Part shown: positions 9,310 through 23,500 of the stretch, piece after piece | Layout of the letters: each line of letters opens with the position of its first letter | How positions within the stretch are numbered: the stretch's first letter is position 1 | DNA from: Anisus vortex | Taxonomy: Eukaryota; Mollusca; Gastropoda; Planorbidae | Direction: 5' to 3' | NCBI GenBank assembly: GCA_949126835.1 | Contig: OX421507.1 | Location: 8,460,121 to 8,524,120, forward strand | DNA length: 64,000 nucleotides | Program-made: the position numbers and the translations under genes | Notes under the pieces: generated by a model | Told to the model about the DNA's origin: nothing | What the model saw: the letters and a program-made list of their open reading frames with translations, nothing else | Database searches by the model: none

Positions 9310-12102
9310 TATAGAACATTATAATATATCTAACTATTCTTTTTAGTATATTTTTTATAGGTTTTTATAATATATTTTAAAATATTTGTGACCAATGGTA
9401 ATAAAATATACAAAATACATTGTTTTAATTACTTCACTTATTTGTATAATCAGAGTGATTCAACAGCATTGATAGAACATGGGAAATTTCAACACAAAAG
9501 GCTCAAAGCTGAAATTGAATACACGCTTTTCTTGCATAAGCTTATTCTTGCATAAGCGTATACCAAGGCAGTCATGGCAAAAGAAAGAAAGTATTTATGT
9601 TTTAGGGACAGCTTTGCAATCAGATCTATTTCTTATGTGAGTAGGAGAGGATGATTTGACATGTATTCCTGACCCTTTCAAACTCCTTGAACACAAAACA
9701 AACTCATGTGTAAATGAGAAAATTGCACAAAGGACACAAACAATAAAAGACGGACTAGAATAAATTCAAGGAGATGTGTATTGATACATAGAGCAAATAT
9801 TTATTAACTAAATGACAGCCCTACTGACTGTAGGTCTGTGCAAAGTTCATTTCTAAAAGTGTGTAGTTTCCCATCAGAAGTATGTGACATGTTAACACCT
9901 TCTTAACAATTGTTGTTACTTGAATAATGTCATGCTAGAATACAATAATATGCTAGAATAGGAATTTATGTTGCTTGGTTACTATTTGAGAAAAAGAGGG
10001 CTCAAAATATATTTTCCAGCATACAAACTACAAAGCAATTTTTTTAAATAGTCCTAAGCCATTGGCTAGGTTTCTGTGTTAATGGGTTTAAAAACATGAC
10101 TACACTTATTTTAATGAAGATGTCTTTTCTCAGGACTAAAAAATCTTTAAGGGTAGTTCTTCTTGTTAAAAAAACTTAAATCAGAAATCAGTTATCAGTT
10201 AAATGGCAGCCAAGTGATCTAGACAGCTGAGTCCAGGTGTTTAAATAGGAGTGGAAATCTTCCTATATGGCATGTCACATGTAAGCTCATTGTATGCACA
10301 CCCTTCATTTCAACCTATCTGAACTGACCCTGGATCAATCAGAATGATACCAAGATTGATAAGGTTTTGATCTCTTGCCTGTTACTAAAATCCAGTCACT
10401 AAGCTCCATTAATTAATATCTTGTGTAAACTTAAAGTGAACAAATGATAACTTTCAATTTCAGAACTAGACACAGCAATGGTAATTTTTTATGAAGTTAT
10501 TTTTGTTTTTAATGGGGATACATCAATAGTTTTCACATTCAGAATTAGTCACAAAACAAAAATTTTACTTCTTTACAATGTTAGAATAGAGTATATGACA
10601 ATAATTCTTTGTTAGATATATGCATATATCACTCTTAGTATGTGTATACAAATTTATTAGCACTTTTTCTTTTACAATAAAAAAAAAGCACAAAAAATTG
10701 TAAACAAGTCTTTAAAAAATGCTTTTGATTGCATATGATAGTATAATTTTTGCCAAAATATATTTGAATTATCATTATATATAATATTAATATAAGTTCA
10801 TAATGCACAAAAAGATGTAAACAAATCTTTTAAAAAAGCTTTTGATTGCATTTGAAACTATAATTATTCCAAAATATATTTGAATTATGATTATTATTAT
10901 ATATAATACAAGTAGTTCATACTTGAAAAATATCAAAATATTTTTGTAATAACTAATCTTAAGTAACCTACTAAATTCAATAGAAGATCAGATAGTCATT
11001 CATTTCAAGTTAGTTTTTAATATTAAAGATGATTTACTTGTGCATAATATGAAGTTTTAAAAACATATCCTTTTCATTGACATTTAAAAATTGAAAAATA
11101 GATTGTGGGACTTTTGCAGACATTAACCAGCATTTCAATAACATTTACATTTAATAACACACAAGAATGGAATGTTTAAGTAAAAAACAGCAAAGCTCAA
11201 GGTTTGGGTTAAATTTGTTGAAATATTCAGATTGATGTATTAATAATATTATCTGGTGCTTCATTTTGACAAAGATTTCTCGGAATGGGCATCATGGTAA
11301 AACAAAATCATTAGACTGTACAGCAGATAATAAGGAAAAGGAATATTTCATCCAAGTGAAGAGATGCCCCAAAAGTAAAAAGTGAAGTAAAGCAAATGAA
11401 GCTTGCCGCCAAAATCTTGCTTCATTTTCTGACACAAAAAAATTTTCTCTTGCAAAAAATCTTGTGTAATTAGCTATAAAAAAATATTAAATTTTTTTTT
11501 TTAAAACAAACAAAATATTTATATATCATTGCATTATTGAGATCTACACATAAATTCCCAATTAATGAATTTAATTTAATAAAATGATTTAATTACAACA
11601 TGTGTGGTTAAAATATTTATTATGTATATAATAAATGGCTATATATGTATGTATGCAGGAAATTGCTCTTTATTGTTTACATTTATTTTCAAATTAATTG
11701 ATATGGGTTAATTATATGTACAGTATCATTACAAAAAAAAAATATTATTGACAATATCACCACATAAATCTTTCCAATGATATATTCTTAAAATTTAAAG
11801 TAAAATGTACTTTAAAAAATTAATATGTATTTTTCTAACAAAGTAAAATTCTGAGACAACAACATACTATTCAAATGTACAACATTTTGAGCTAACAATG
11901 TGTAGATAAAGAAACTATAAATATGCCGTTGTGTAGAGTTACAGAGTAGTAAAAAAAACAATATTGCACTTTTACTGGCCAATTTAATTTAACTTTGATA
12001 AATACATGAACTAATCTGTTATGCAAACAAACAATGTTTCAAATGCATACGCTTTAGAAAGTATACGTAAGTATGGAAGACCTTTTCAGACAATGTTTGT
12101 TC
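9310..12102. other. Gene-free AT-rich stretch
   Basis: No gene seen. It lies on the 3' side of the SLC2A gene. It contains a local tandem duplication at 10687-10922 (listed separately) and otherwise AT-rich sequence. Confidence 0.5.
10687..10922. repeat. Tandem duplication of about 116 bp
   Basis: Two adjacent diverged copies, 10687-10801 and 10803-10922, both running from GCACAAAAA through GTAAACAA, CTTTTGATTGCAT and AAAATATATTTGAATTAT to AGTTCATA. Confidence 0.75.
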
Positions 12103-12345
12103 CCAGGGGGGGGATAGTGAAGCAACATTAACCAGTTTCTGTGACTACAACTTTTAAGCGGGTAGTGTAGCCAAAAAAAAAAAACAGCCGCATTCACCCC
12201 CCCCCCCCCCCCCAACCAGAGGAGCCCTTTACCCAGAAATGGGTAGACTGAGGTATGCCCTTTAGACCAAGGAAGAAAAACCCATGGGTGTAACCTGTTT
12301 TTAAACACTAGAGCTTCGGAATGGTGATCCAGAGCACTCCGTGGC
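12103..12345 (-). mobile_element. Old tRNA-type SINE copy with poly-C expansion
   Basis: Minus-strand order of the common SINE of this window is visible in eroded form: GTGAAGCAACATTAACCAGT, then the CAGCCGC block, then the GGGTAGACTGAGG block. A run of about 16 C (around 12197-12213) interrupts it. Confidence 0.6.
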
Positions 12346-14209
12346 AAGACAAACCTGTCCCATAGATTCGGAAAGATAAGCTTTATTTAAAAAGGAAAAA
12401 CAAATCCAATCTCATACAAGGGACTTAAGAATAGACATCAAACAGAATGTAGACAAAGAAGTATTTTCAGCATCTATAAGTTGTGACTGTATTTCGCTTG
12501 ACCTAAGGACCCCAGGTCATGCACTAAATTTATGTTTTAACAAAATTGTAAGTGTGTTTTGGGATCAAAAAAAAATTTAATGCAAAGTTAAAATAGTTTT
12601 TAAAAATTAAAAAATCTTTTTTCATTATTCCTTTTTTTAATTTATAAAGAAATTTTTATAAATGCCAAAGGCAATCAATTTTTAATATTGCGAAGGGCCT
12701 TTCATTAGTTATTACTTTAAATTGAAACTTACACACTAACCTATGCTGGTTTTATGAAAGAGATTTAAAACATATTAATGAAACTTAACAAAACTCACTT
12801 TAAACTCAGAGTTCGAAGCTATATTTAAACAAAAATATCTCCCGATGTAAAAAAAAAAATCTTATCTTGAACTGCCCAAATTTTAGATATTTATTTATGG
12901 AATGGAACTATAGAGATACAGCCACACATTTTTATCACTGACATACTCTACCCAGTGTGCCACCTACTGGCTTTATAACTATTGTTGTGTATTTGAGAAA
13001 TGTTTCTGCACACAAATTCTGAGACCTTAATAACACTTTTAAAAATAAAATTTATGTATATTTTCTCATGATATTAAATTATGCATAAAAAAATTTGTTG
13101 CATGCATTTTTTAGTTCAACGATAGTATTAAGAAAATATAGTCCATAATAATATTTTTTGTGGAGCCGTGTTCAATAGTTTAGATAGGAAATGTAATTTT
13201 TTAAGGTCAACAAAATTTAAACAAAAAATAGTGTTACCATACATTGACAGAAAAATACAACAAAAAAATAAAATTTAAAGAAGAGATTTACTCTTAACAT
13301 ATTATATAATGAAAGATTGTTGTATAAAAATTTGCAATGCTTTTCTCTACAGGTAGGTACAGAAACAATCTCAATACTCTTTCTAAGTCATGAGACCTTT
13401 TAAAAAAACAATTAAACAATATTGGCTATAGACACACACACACAAAAAACACGTAAAATGATTGTAACAGTTCTGGATCTGACTGGCTCACTGATAAATA
13501 ATGCCTAGTGACACAATATGAAACAGAAAAAACATGACGAAATAACACTGTTACTAACTCTTATATGACCAACAGAAGTCATGAAGCACAACACTTTAAA
13601 TACTCATACTGCTCTCTCTTCTTGCAACACTAACGAAATGTACACAAATCACAAAACAATAACATGCCATTATGCAGGAATAAATATCTTGTTAAAAAAA
13701 AGCATGTTGACACAGAGGTATCACAACGTTATTGAAAGCCCTGGGAATTTCATTTTTTGTTAAATTCTATTGTGATTATCAATTAGCTATATTTCCTTTT
13801 ATCTAAAGAAAGAAAATGTATATATTTATTTTGCCTAGTGTTCTTGCATAAAAAAAATGGCACTATGCTTGTTTTTGTTGCTCAATATGAAATGAGCTGT
13901 GAGCTTACATTATGTTTGTTGGTATCGCTTTGTAAAAATACTTACTATTATATTAAAATATCTAAGAATAAAAACAAATATTCTTTGTATTTGTAGTAAT
14001 CAAGTGACAAAATTATTTGTTATCTTTTAAAAAAATAACCATTTGAAAGACTTAAAATTAGTGCTGAAGTGCCAAGCAATATTTTTTAAATTAACCTACA
14101 GCCTTCCTAACCTAAAAATGCTAATCTAAATTATTCAAAACCTAAAATTACCAGACATTGACTTTGGGACATGGTATAGTATATCAATAGTTTAAAACAG
14201 AATGGTACC
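12346..14209. other. Gene-free stretch 3' of SLC2A
   Basis: AT-rich, no coding region seen. It probably includes the 3' UTR of the SLC2A gene, whose stop codon is at 14210; no decisive poly(A) site was identified. Confidence 0.5.
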
Positions 14210-14503
14210 CTATTGAAACTGAACTTTATCTGGCGTATCTATGGTTTGAATGGAATAGTCCGGCATCTCTTCCGGTGGGTCAATGATCAGGACCTGGGTG
14301 CTGTACCTGTTGCTGATTCGCTCGTAGGAGATCTCAGAATCTGGAAGCTCATTGGCTGAGCTCCCCACCGTCGGGGATTTGAAAAGACGGGTGATTTCAC
14401 TGATGCTCTTCCCCTTGGTTTCGGGCACAAACATGAACGTGAAGATGAAGAACAGCAACAGCATAACAGAGAACGGGAGAAACGAGTAAGTCTCCAGGGC
14501 TTT
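14210..14503 (-). CDS. SLC2A exon 12 (end)
   Basis: Helix 12, PETKGKSISEI motif, then a hydrophilic tail ending VQFQ and a TAG stop at 14210-14212. Confidence 0.92.
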   Translation of the reverse strand, partial: KALETYSFLPFSVMLLLFFIFTFMFVPETKGKSISEITRLFKSPTVGSSANELPDSEISYERISNRYSTQVLIIDPPEEMPDYSIQTIDTPDKVQFQ

Positions 14504-17500
14504 CTGTGCGGAGTAGACAAATCATATAAACACATTTATCATTGAAACAATTCAACTGCTGAAAGTGACTTTTATGAATTTTTTTTATAAACAAATGATA
14601 AATGATTACATTCAAACCACAGTTTTATTGACTTTAGATTTCATTGGTCTGTCTGTGTGCCCATGTGACCTTGCTTGCCAACTTTAAAAAAACAAAAGGC
14701 TGACCCAATTTGTCTTACTGCTCAGTATCCTATAGTGTCTTTTGGTGTAAACATCACCATGCGCTTCTCGCAAATACAATTTCATTCATAAACTGTGTTT
14801 TTATGTCTCTTTAGTAATTGCCCCAATTTTAGGCACAGCTTTCTTGGGCAAAACAGGTCTAGTACCAAAAGACCAACAAGGGACCCCAGATAGAGCCTAG
14901 AGACCTAGTATTTTTACATTAGTTCTATTATTTTCATTTATTGTTTTTAGACATTTTTTTCTCTCCATAAAATGTTTTTTTTAACAAATTTTTGATTATC
15001 TAGTCTAGAACAAATTAATTGGATGTAAATTGATTTTTATGGAAATAATTGTCTAGGTTTTTATTGGTTTAGGATTTTGTCCATTATTATGCATGGGTTA
15101 TCAACAAAGACTGAGGTTCCACTCTTAATTAAAAGGTTTATATAAAATAAAAAAACATCAACTTTTTTTATTACAAGACACAAACCTGCAAAACCGGAAA
15201 CACTATCCCCACAGTAAAGTTGCACAGCCAGTTGACCACAACTGAAACACCAACAGCCGCTGTCCTGGGACCTTGAGCAAACATCTCTGCGACCATAAAC
15301 CATGGAATGGCCCCTGCGTTACAAAAGAGGTAACTAATAAGCTTAAGGAGCATAGTTCTCTTCTATCTATATAAAATAGATCAGAAAACCTAACCGGAAA
15401 TCGCCCTGGACATTCAATGAATTCATTCAATAAAATATCCTGTTTTTCTGCCACTATTTGACTCAGCAATTAATATGCACACAATATGATACAAAAAAAA
15501 GGAAAATAGTTTTATAATTAAAAAAAAAAAACTTTTACTTTTTAATACAAAATCTGAATTTGATCAGTTTTGACAAATCTCTAACTACTGCTATTGTTGT
15601 AAAAGGGAAATGCTGAGCAGAAGAGATTTTTAAGTTTATGTAAACTTTGCCTTTGATAGTTTAAAACTCACCAGTTTCCCCTACGGCTTGGGTTCAATCG
15701 CAAATAATCTGTCCCAATACTCGGTGGAAGTCATTTACTTGGTTATGCCCCATTTTATATACTGTTATATATCGTTTAAATATCTTGTATGCATGTCTTA
15801 ACATCCAATTTACTTTGTGAATACTGTGTAAAGGCATTTGTAAGATGTGACTTTATGCTTGTTACAGTTATAAAACATCCATAAAGGTAAATGTAATATT
15901 AGGCTTTTTTTTTCATTATCTGAAAAATTAAATTGTGCTAATAAATATCACATTCACACCAGTTTTTAAAGATTTACAAAAAAAGATTTCATAGTTCTTT
16001 CATAGACTTAACAATATTAAATATTTTATTTGACCCCACCACACACGACATAATTGTTCCTACCTGGCCCAGTCGCAAAAAAGATAATGTAAATAATGAC
16101 AGCAACGATGCTGATGTAAGAAAGCCAAGACTCTGTGGACTGGGGAAAAAAATATATTCATGATAAGAGTTACTTTTCACCCAGATGAAAATATGTAATT
16201 ATTATCTATACACAGACTTAGTACATTTCGTCTTTGATTTTTTTCCTGTGACTTCTTTGACAAAATGACAAGACAATTACACCTATGATATGGAAAAAAA
16301 ACAAAAATTTAGCTATACCTGCAACGAGAGGCAGACGACCAGCACTACAGAGAAGACACACATGCCCCCTAGGCCTATCATGTGAAGAGTTCTTCTCCCT
16401 GCCCTGTCCATGATCAGGGCAGAGACAAATGTCATCATGACATTCACCGAGCCGGTGCCCACGGTGGCGTACTGAGCGCTCTCCTTGCTCAACCCCGCCG
16501 AACCGAAAATGCTGGTGGAGTAATAGATCACCTGTCGGGAAATTCACAAAGTATTATTGACACATAACAAAGTGACAAGGGAGATAATTCCACGGGTATG
16601 ATTTCATAGTTTCCTGAGTTATCCGCACCTACAATTGACAATAACCTAATGAAATTAGTTCATAATAGAAATTGTGACTGACATTCTGTATTCAAGTGAA
16701 TATACTGTAGAGAGGTCTTTCTATTGAAGAGGATGAAAGATAGAAATAGCTAACAGAGAGAGACTATTGATTAGAATTTTGTGTAGGCTAGCATTTACCA
16801 AACATTATTTTTTTATGATCCAATTATTTTAATACAGTCTACTTTGTGACCCACTTACCATTTATACCTCCTCCACTAGCTTACAAGTGACATGTAAAAC
16901 TTGTACTTACAAGTGACATATAAAACATGTACTTACAAGTGACATGTAAAACATGTACTTACAAGTGACATGTAAAACGTGTACTTACAAGTGACATGTA
17001 AAACTTGTACTTACAAGTGACATGTAAAACATGTACTTACAAGTGACATGTAAAACTTGTACTTACAAGTGACATGTAAAACGTGTACTTACAAGTGACA
17101 TGTAAAACTTGTACTTACAAGTGACATGTAAAACTTGTACAAGTGACATGTAAAACATGTACTTACAAGTGACATGTAAAACTTGTACTTACAAGTGACA
17201 TGTAAAACATGTACTTACAAGTGACATGTAAAACTTGTACTTACAAGTGACATGTAAAACTTGTACTTACAAGTGACATGTAAAACTTGTACTTACAAAT
17301 GACATGTAATATTTAAGAGTGTCCACAAAATTCTTGCTTTTATTGAAATCTATACTTGAAGGGTGCAGCTAAAATTGGGTTTAAACATACTGATGTAGCT
17401 AGTAGATCACAATAATCTGACCTAGATACCAACCTTTTTTGTTCATTGGCGACCCACTTATTTTTGTGTGACCCAGTACCAGGTCACAACCCAGTATTTA

Positions 17501-20500
17501 AAAAAAACTCTTGTCTAGCTAAAAAATGCTAAGTACAATCAAAACTCACAGCATTGATGCCAGAAAACTGTTGAGACATTTGAAGCACTATACAAATAAT
17601 CAAAGGCCAGCGAAGCTCAGCAGTTCTCCATAGATCCATAACACTGAACTTTTAACATGAAAGAAAAAAAAAATGTTAAACTTCCCTTGAATGATACAAA
17701 CCTTTCAAAAAGGTTTACAGAAATGGCTAAAAAAAAATATTTTTTTAAAATAATTAAATGCTGTAAAAAAAACAACTACAACTATGAATATTAATCTTAA
17801 AGTCTTTAAAGAAAATTAATAACGAAAAGTCTGTATTTTGTATATACCTTTGGTGAGTTCCTTAGTTCAACTCGCTCTTTTCTCATTGTTTCCATCTCTT
17901 CTGAGACATCATCTGTTTTTCTTAACCAAATCAAAGCTGTTATAAAAGAAAAAATGTTGTTTTTTTTAAATTAATTTCTCCATTTTCAACTAAACCAGAG
18001 AATTTACTCAATTTCTCTAGTACAAAGCAGAATTTTGTTCAGACATACTGCTCTATAAATACTAAACTATCTAGTTTTTTGTTCATAAAAGAAATTAAAC
18101 TGATGCCCTTAGTTATCACTATTGAACTACTAAACCATGTAGCAAGCTTAATAGTTAAGTCTAAATCTCACAAATACTGTTTATATATAAATAGACATAC
18201 AATACATACTAATATATAAACAAAGAAAATGTTTGAGCAAAAATTTTACCAGCTTCTGCAGCATCATCATTTCCTTTATTCACAAGTAGATATTTGGGAG
18301 ATTCTGGACAAAAGGTCAAGGTCATAAGACTGTAAATAGCAGGAACAGCAGGGCTAGCTGAATCAAAGAAAATGGCATAATATTAATAAACCATCAAGAT
18401 ATTTTTCTAAAGACATTTTGAATTTCACTATGTTATTGAAATATTTTAGAAAAATGGATTGTCTCCCCTGGGCCACAAATACAATCAGTAGCAGAAACAA
18501 GGTATATTTCCTTAACTCTATATGTCAAAAAAATTTGTAGATGGGGACCTTAACTTAGGGTTGATCAATGACTTGATTTTTCTATACTGACCCTTGGACT
18601 GTGCAGTTTTTTTTAACCTCAACAAACAGACATAAACTTTTATCAAAAATAATAGGAATCTAAGGAAAGACCATTTTCCAACCCCGAGGTCAAAAGTCAC
18701 AAAGTACTTTGACATGAAAAAAAAATAAACATTTCATATGATATGGTACTAATACAAGTGCAAGGAATTTAGCTCAAGGCCAACAGGGTTGTCAGGCTTA
18801 ACCTAATTTGAAAGTGATAATGGTGTTGAACTAAAATCAGAGAGGCCATACTGACTCAACAAATCTATGTTTTGACTTTTAAAGACTACCAAAACAAGAA
18901 ACAGGGATTCTCACAATTTTAATTTTATCCTCTCCCACCCATCAATATTCTACCATATTATACATTAGAAATATTTTGCTTTACAAAACATAATCATAAT
19001 AATAACATTACATAATAATACTGGTATATGTCAAATCTAAAGATATGTGTTGCCAATGCATCATCTTATATAAATATCTTTGTGAAATCTGGCTCGGGTT
19101 TAAGTTTTGGAGTTTTATGTATAGACTTTAAATCTCAAAGTGTCTGTTTAAAATATACATTTTACAGTGAAAAGCCAAGGCAAATATCTGACACTCGCAT
19201 AACAATATTTTATTGACCTCCATCCTTGGCTTGATTATTTGAGAAACCCTTATTTTTAATCCCATAATCCCTTTATCAGTCTATGACAGTTTGAGCCTCT
19301 AGCCCAATCACAAAAATGTTAAAGGTTTATCTCAAAATTGTTGCAATGTTTCACATCTACACACAAACGTAAGCCAAAAAGATATAAGACTAAAACAATT
19401 TTTTAGCACTGTAATTTTTCTAAATTCCAGTTTAGTCTTTAGTACCAAGTGAACTGGGGGCACGGTGGCTGAGCAGCAGCGCGTTCGACTGGCGTACCGT
19501 AGGTCCCGGGTTCTAATACTGGTGAAGACTAGGATTTTTTCCCCCCGTCTGGAGGGTGTCCCCTGAGTCTACCCAGCTCTGATGGGTACCTGACCTTAGT
19601 TGGGGTAAAGTAAAGGCGGCTGTGCATTGTGCTGGCCCCAGAATCACCTAGTATGCCGTGGCCACAGAAACTGGTGAACGCTGCTTCACAGGCCCTATGA
19701 TCAATTTTGTCCAAAGGGTAAGTTTTTTATTTACCAAGTGAACTAAATAGAACTTGAAGTAAATAATTGTGCAATCAATGTCTGAAGTATTAACAAGAAA
19801 ATGAACATACCCACAAGCAGTGGCCAAAGTGTTTCAGTTCCTAGTAGCTGTTTCATTCCTAGAATTTGACCCATTAGTACCCCCAGGGTTATTGAGAGCT
19901 GATTGCAAGTCCCGCAAAAGCCTCGGAGAGCAAGGGGTGATATCTCCGCAAGATACAAAGGAGCCACAGCAGAGTTCAAACCTAGAATATAGAACTTATT
20001 ATTAAAATTAAATACAATGCATTTACAGGAGCTAAAAGGTTCTACCATCATAAAACAAATGTGAAAAAAAAATTCTATAAATGTCTGAGTAAAGCACTAC
20101 AAGCCTAAAAATTAGCTTTACAGAAATTAAAGAAAAAATCGACTACATGTTTCAACCATTAGTCTTATGCACATTTGATTTGTTAAAATAATTTGATTTC
20201 TGAAGAAAAAAGGTACAATTGAAAATTCATGTCCTTAAAAATAGTAGTTGAGCTTAAACCCAACAAAAAAAGCCCAGAGTCAAGCTGAGTAAGTCAAGCT
20301 CAGAAACTTTGGTAACAAAACTATTTTTAAGGCTTGCAAAACAGGGCACAGGGGAAACATGCTAGAGTGGAAGCACTGAACAAGGCTATTTTGTGTTGTT
20401 GTTGTTTTTCACAATATTACTTTGGGAATACCAAAAAGAAATCCGTCAAATACATACAAAAAAAACTCTTAAGAATTTTTTACACAGTAGTTGCATATTT

Positions 20501-23500
20501 TTTAATGGGATTAAACATTGAGTTTCTATTATGGAATACATGCTGTTGTTTTTTATCTAACGTTCTTACAGATTTCTCAATTTGTCCAGAACTGGGTATC
20601 CAGTTTTGAATAGATCAAGTACCGAAAGCCCAGACCTGCAAGCCTTAGATTACGCAGAACCTAACATAAAGATAAACAAAACTAAAGCTAACAAAAAAGA
20701 AATGAACTCCTCACCACAGCAAATCCCTGCAACAACACGACCAGCTATCAACATCTCATAAGATTTAGCCACTTGACTACATCCTTGCAATATAGCACAA
20801 GTGAAGGCAACACCATTGTTCATGAGCAAAGTACTTTTCCTAGAAGATTTAAAACATTCAAGAAGGAATTAAATAAGGAAAGCTACTAAAATAAGTAATG
20901 TCTTATTGATCATTAACAAAAAATATACACTTTGTTAATACTAACCATTGTTGGATAAAAGCACTTCTAAAACTAATATTTAATTGAAACAGCATGATAA
21001 ATATTTCAATAGTGACAATTTTTCCAATAGCCACATTTTTTTTAAACAAGGAACAATCTGAAATATATATTTAAAAAAAGAGGAGAGAAAGGCCATAAAG
21101 TACATGGCTATGAGGGCTGGCAACTGACATGAAATGAATACATGTACACATGGAGTCAGAGATAAAAGAGAAATGGGACAAATACCTAACTGGGCATGTA
21201 CTTAGGGTAGTTTCATTGCTGAATGAAAATTAACAAATGGAGTGAAATGTGAGAATTACAAATTAATCAGTGAAATCCAAATAACTAAAAAAAATAATGC
21301 AGTGGCCACAGACACTGGTGAATGTTGCTTCACCGACACTATGGATCAATTTGTTCTGATGGGTTAACTTTAATTATTTTTTTTAACTCTGTCTGGAAGT
21401 TGAGAGAGGCATTACTAGCCCCTAAGTAGCAACTGTTTATTTTTCCAGACTCTGACTATAATCACATGAACAGTTTCATTGGGTTAGGATTTTGTCTCAT
21501 AGTGTACAGTATATGTCATCTTATTTGCCAGTGATAATTATTCCAGTGTCAACAAACAATCAATTTAAGTACAGTGACCAACTATTATTATCAGATTAAT
21601 TGTAAATTAAAAGAAAATATAAAAAAACTAAACCATTACTTCAAAAAGAACAGACTATATAATGTAAGACTCAATGACTAGATACTTTAACAATCATTCT
21701 GCTAATTATTTTAATTTAAAATCTATTAGGAATAATCTGCCTATTTTGTTGCTCACCTGCCATATTTCCCAGCAAAATAAGCAGCTGACATTCCACCCAG
21801 CATGCCGCCCACACAGAAAAAGGCCACAGTAACTGCCCACAGAAGAGTGAGCAGTGAATCGGACATGTAATCATCATATCTGTTAAAGTAGGTCTCATTG
21901 TAGAACTCTTTTACTACCTGTGAGCAAAAAAACGATAAAAAAACAACAACTGCCTTTTGAAAATTGAGACTAAAAGTGGAAGTGATATATTTCCTAATGG
22001 CTATATATATGAGAAAGTGTTTAAAGATAGCATACATGAATGATTCTTAAAGACCTACCGCTTCAGGTGCATTTAAAATAGCAGTATTAAGGCCGATTTG
22101 TAAAGGACTTCCCAAGATGCAAGCAATAATTGCAAGGGCCAAATGAGACTTTGATTGCTGTAATATAAAAACAATTTTGAGAACAAAATTAGGTGTCAAT
22201 AGAAGCAAACTGAATTAAACCTGTAATAATAATTGTGTGTTTGATGTCACAACTAATGAATTTAAGGCTGAAAGCACACAACAACTGAAATATATTTATA
22301 TAATACATTATAAAGTTAGGTTATATTATAAGCTACTAAAATTTAATTTTCTACTGAACAGCTAGTTACTAGTCCTAACCAGTAAACCAGTAGGCTAAAA
22401 TACTGCAAATTACTGCCACTCTTTATGTAAGAGACACATAAGTTTACATATTCAAAGATAAGCATTAAATTAAAAAGTCTGAAAGTGAAAGCTTGGGTGT
22501 CTGCAGAAGTTTAGTAGGGGGAAAAGAGGTTTTAACATTTTTGTGTAACTTAGTGTCGTATGACCATATGTGTCCAATATTCACATTGACTGATAGTTTA
22601 CAGACATTCCATCTAGATAGAAGATTATTACGTCCTAGGCCAAAAACTCATGCATAGTGGCAGGGATATGTCGGCAGCAGCGCTAGAACCCAGACAATTT
22701 TATTGACGTCCAGTGTACTAAACGCAGGACCAGTCGGCCTAGCGGCTAGCATCTTAGCAAGATTGAGTTTTTTAAAAGAATAGCTATCCACAAGCACAAA
22801 TATATTTAATTTAATAAATTATGTCATGGTAAAGCAATGGATATGCAAGTAAATTTAATTATTTTAGAATTTAGAAGTATGAAAATATTAGTTGGCTGAA
22901 TAATATTTTGCCACAATTTAGCAAAATCCAGCGGAGGAAGCAATTTAACCCCCTTGCTCCCCCTCCTTAAATAAAAAATGTGCATGCCTGCCTTTATGAC
23001 ACATAAAACAATAGCATACCAAAATTATAGAACTATAGTAGGCCTTTACCTATAGTCTATACTACTCTATATTAATAATACTATAGACTTAAAATTAATT
23101 TTTGCTAGTCTTGTGTTTTAAAGTGTTTAGGCCTATAAGTATAAGTCCAAGTGCATTAAAACTCATTGAAACTGACGACATACATCTACTATTCTGTAAG
23201 GCCTATTTATGTAGGCTATAGACAGAATGATCATTTAGCTCACTGTATAACTCGGTGATATAATGAATGATCAGTACGTATTAGTATTTGGATGTGTGAG
23301 TGAATGAAATGTTAAAAATTGTTGAAATCATTTTTTAAGAATGATGAATGAATCGATTGAGAATGTGACAATTTTAATAAATTAATGAAGCGTGATGCAT
23401 ACTATTTACTTTCCTTAATTAAGATATTTTGAGAAATAGGTATATACAAGCCTACCTTTTCTCTTTTTCTATTATAATTAATGCTTTGTGAAATAGAAAC

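Noticed and set aside
22920..22975. Another CAGTGGCG-type transposon end
   Set aside because: CCAGCGGAGGAAGC and GCTCCCCCTCC are only loosely similar, and no partner end was found.
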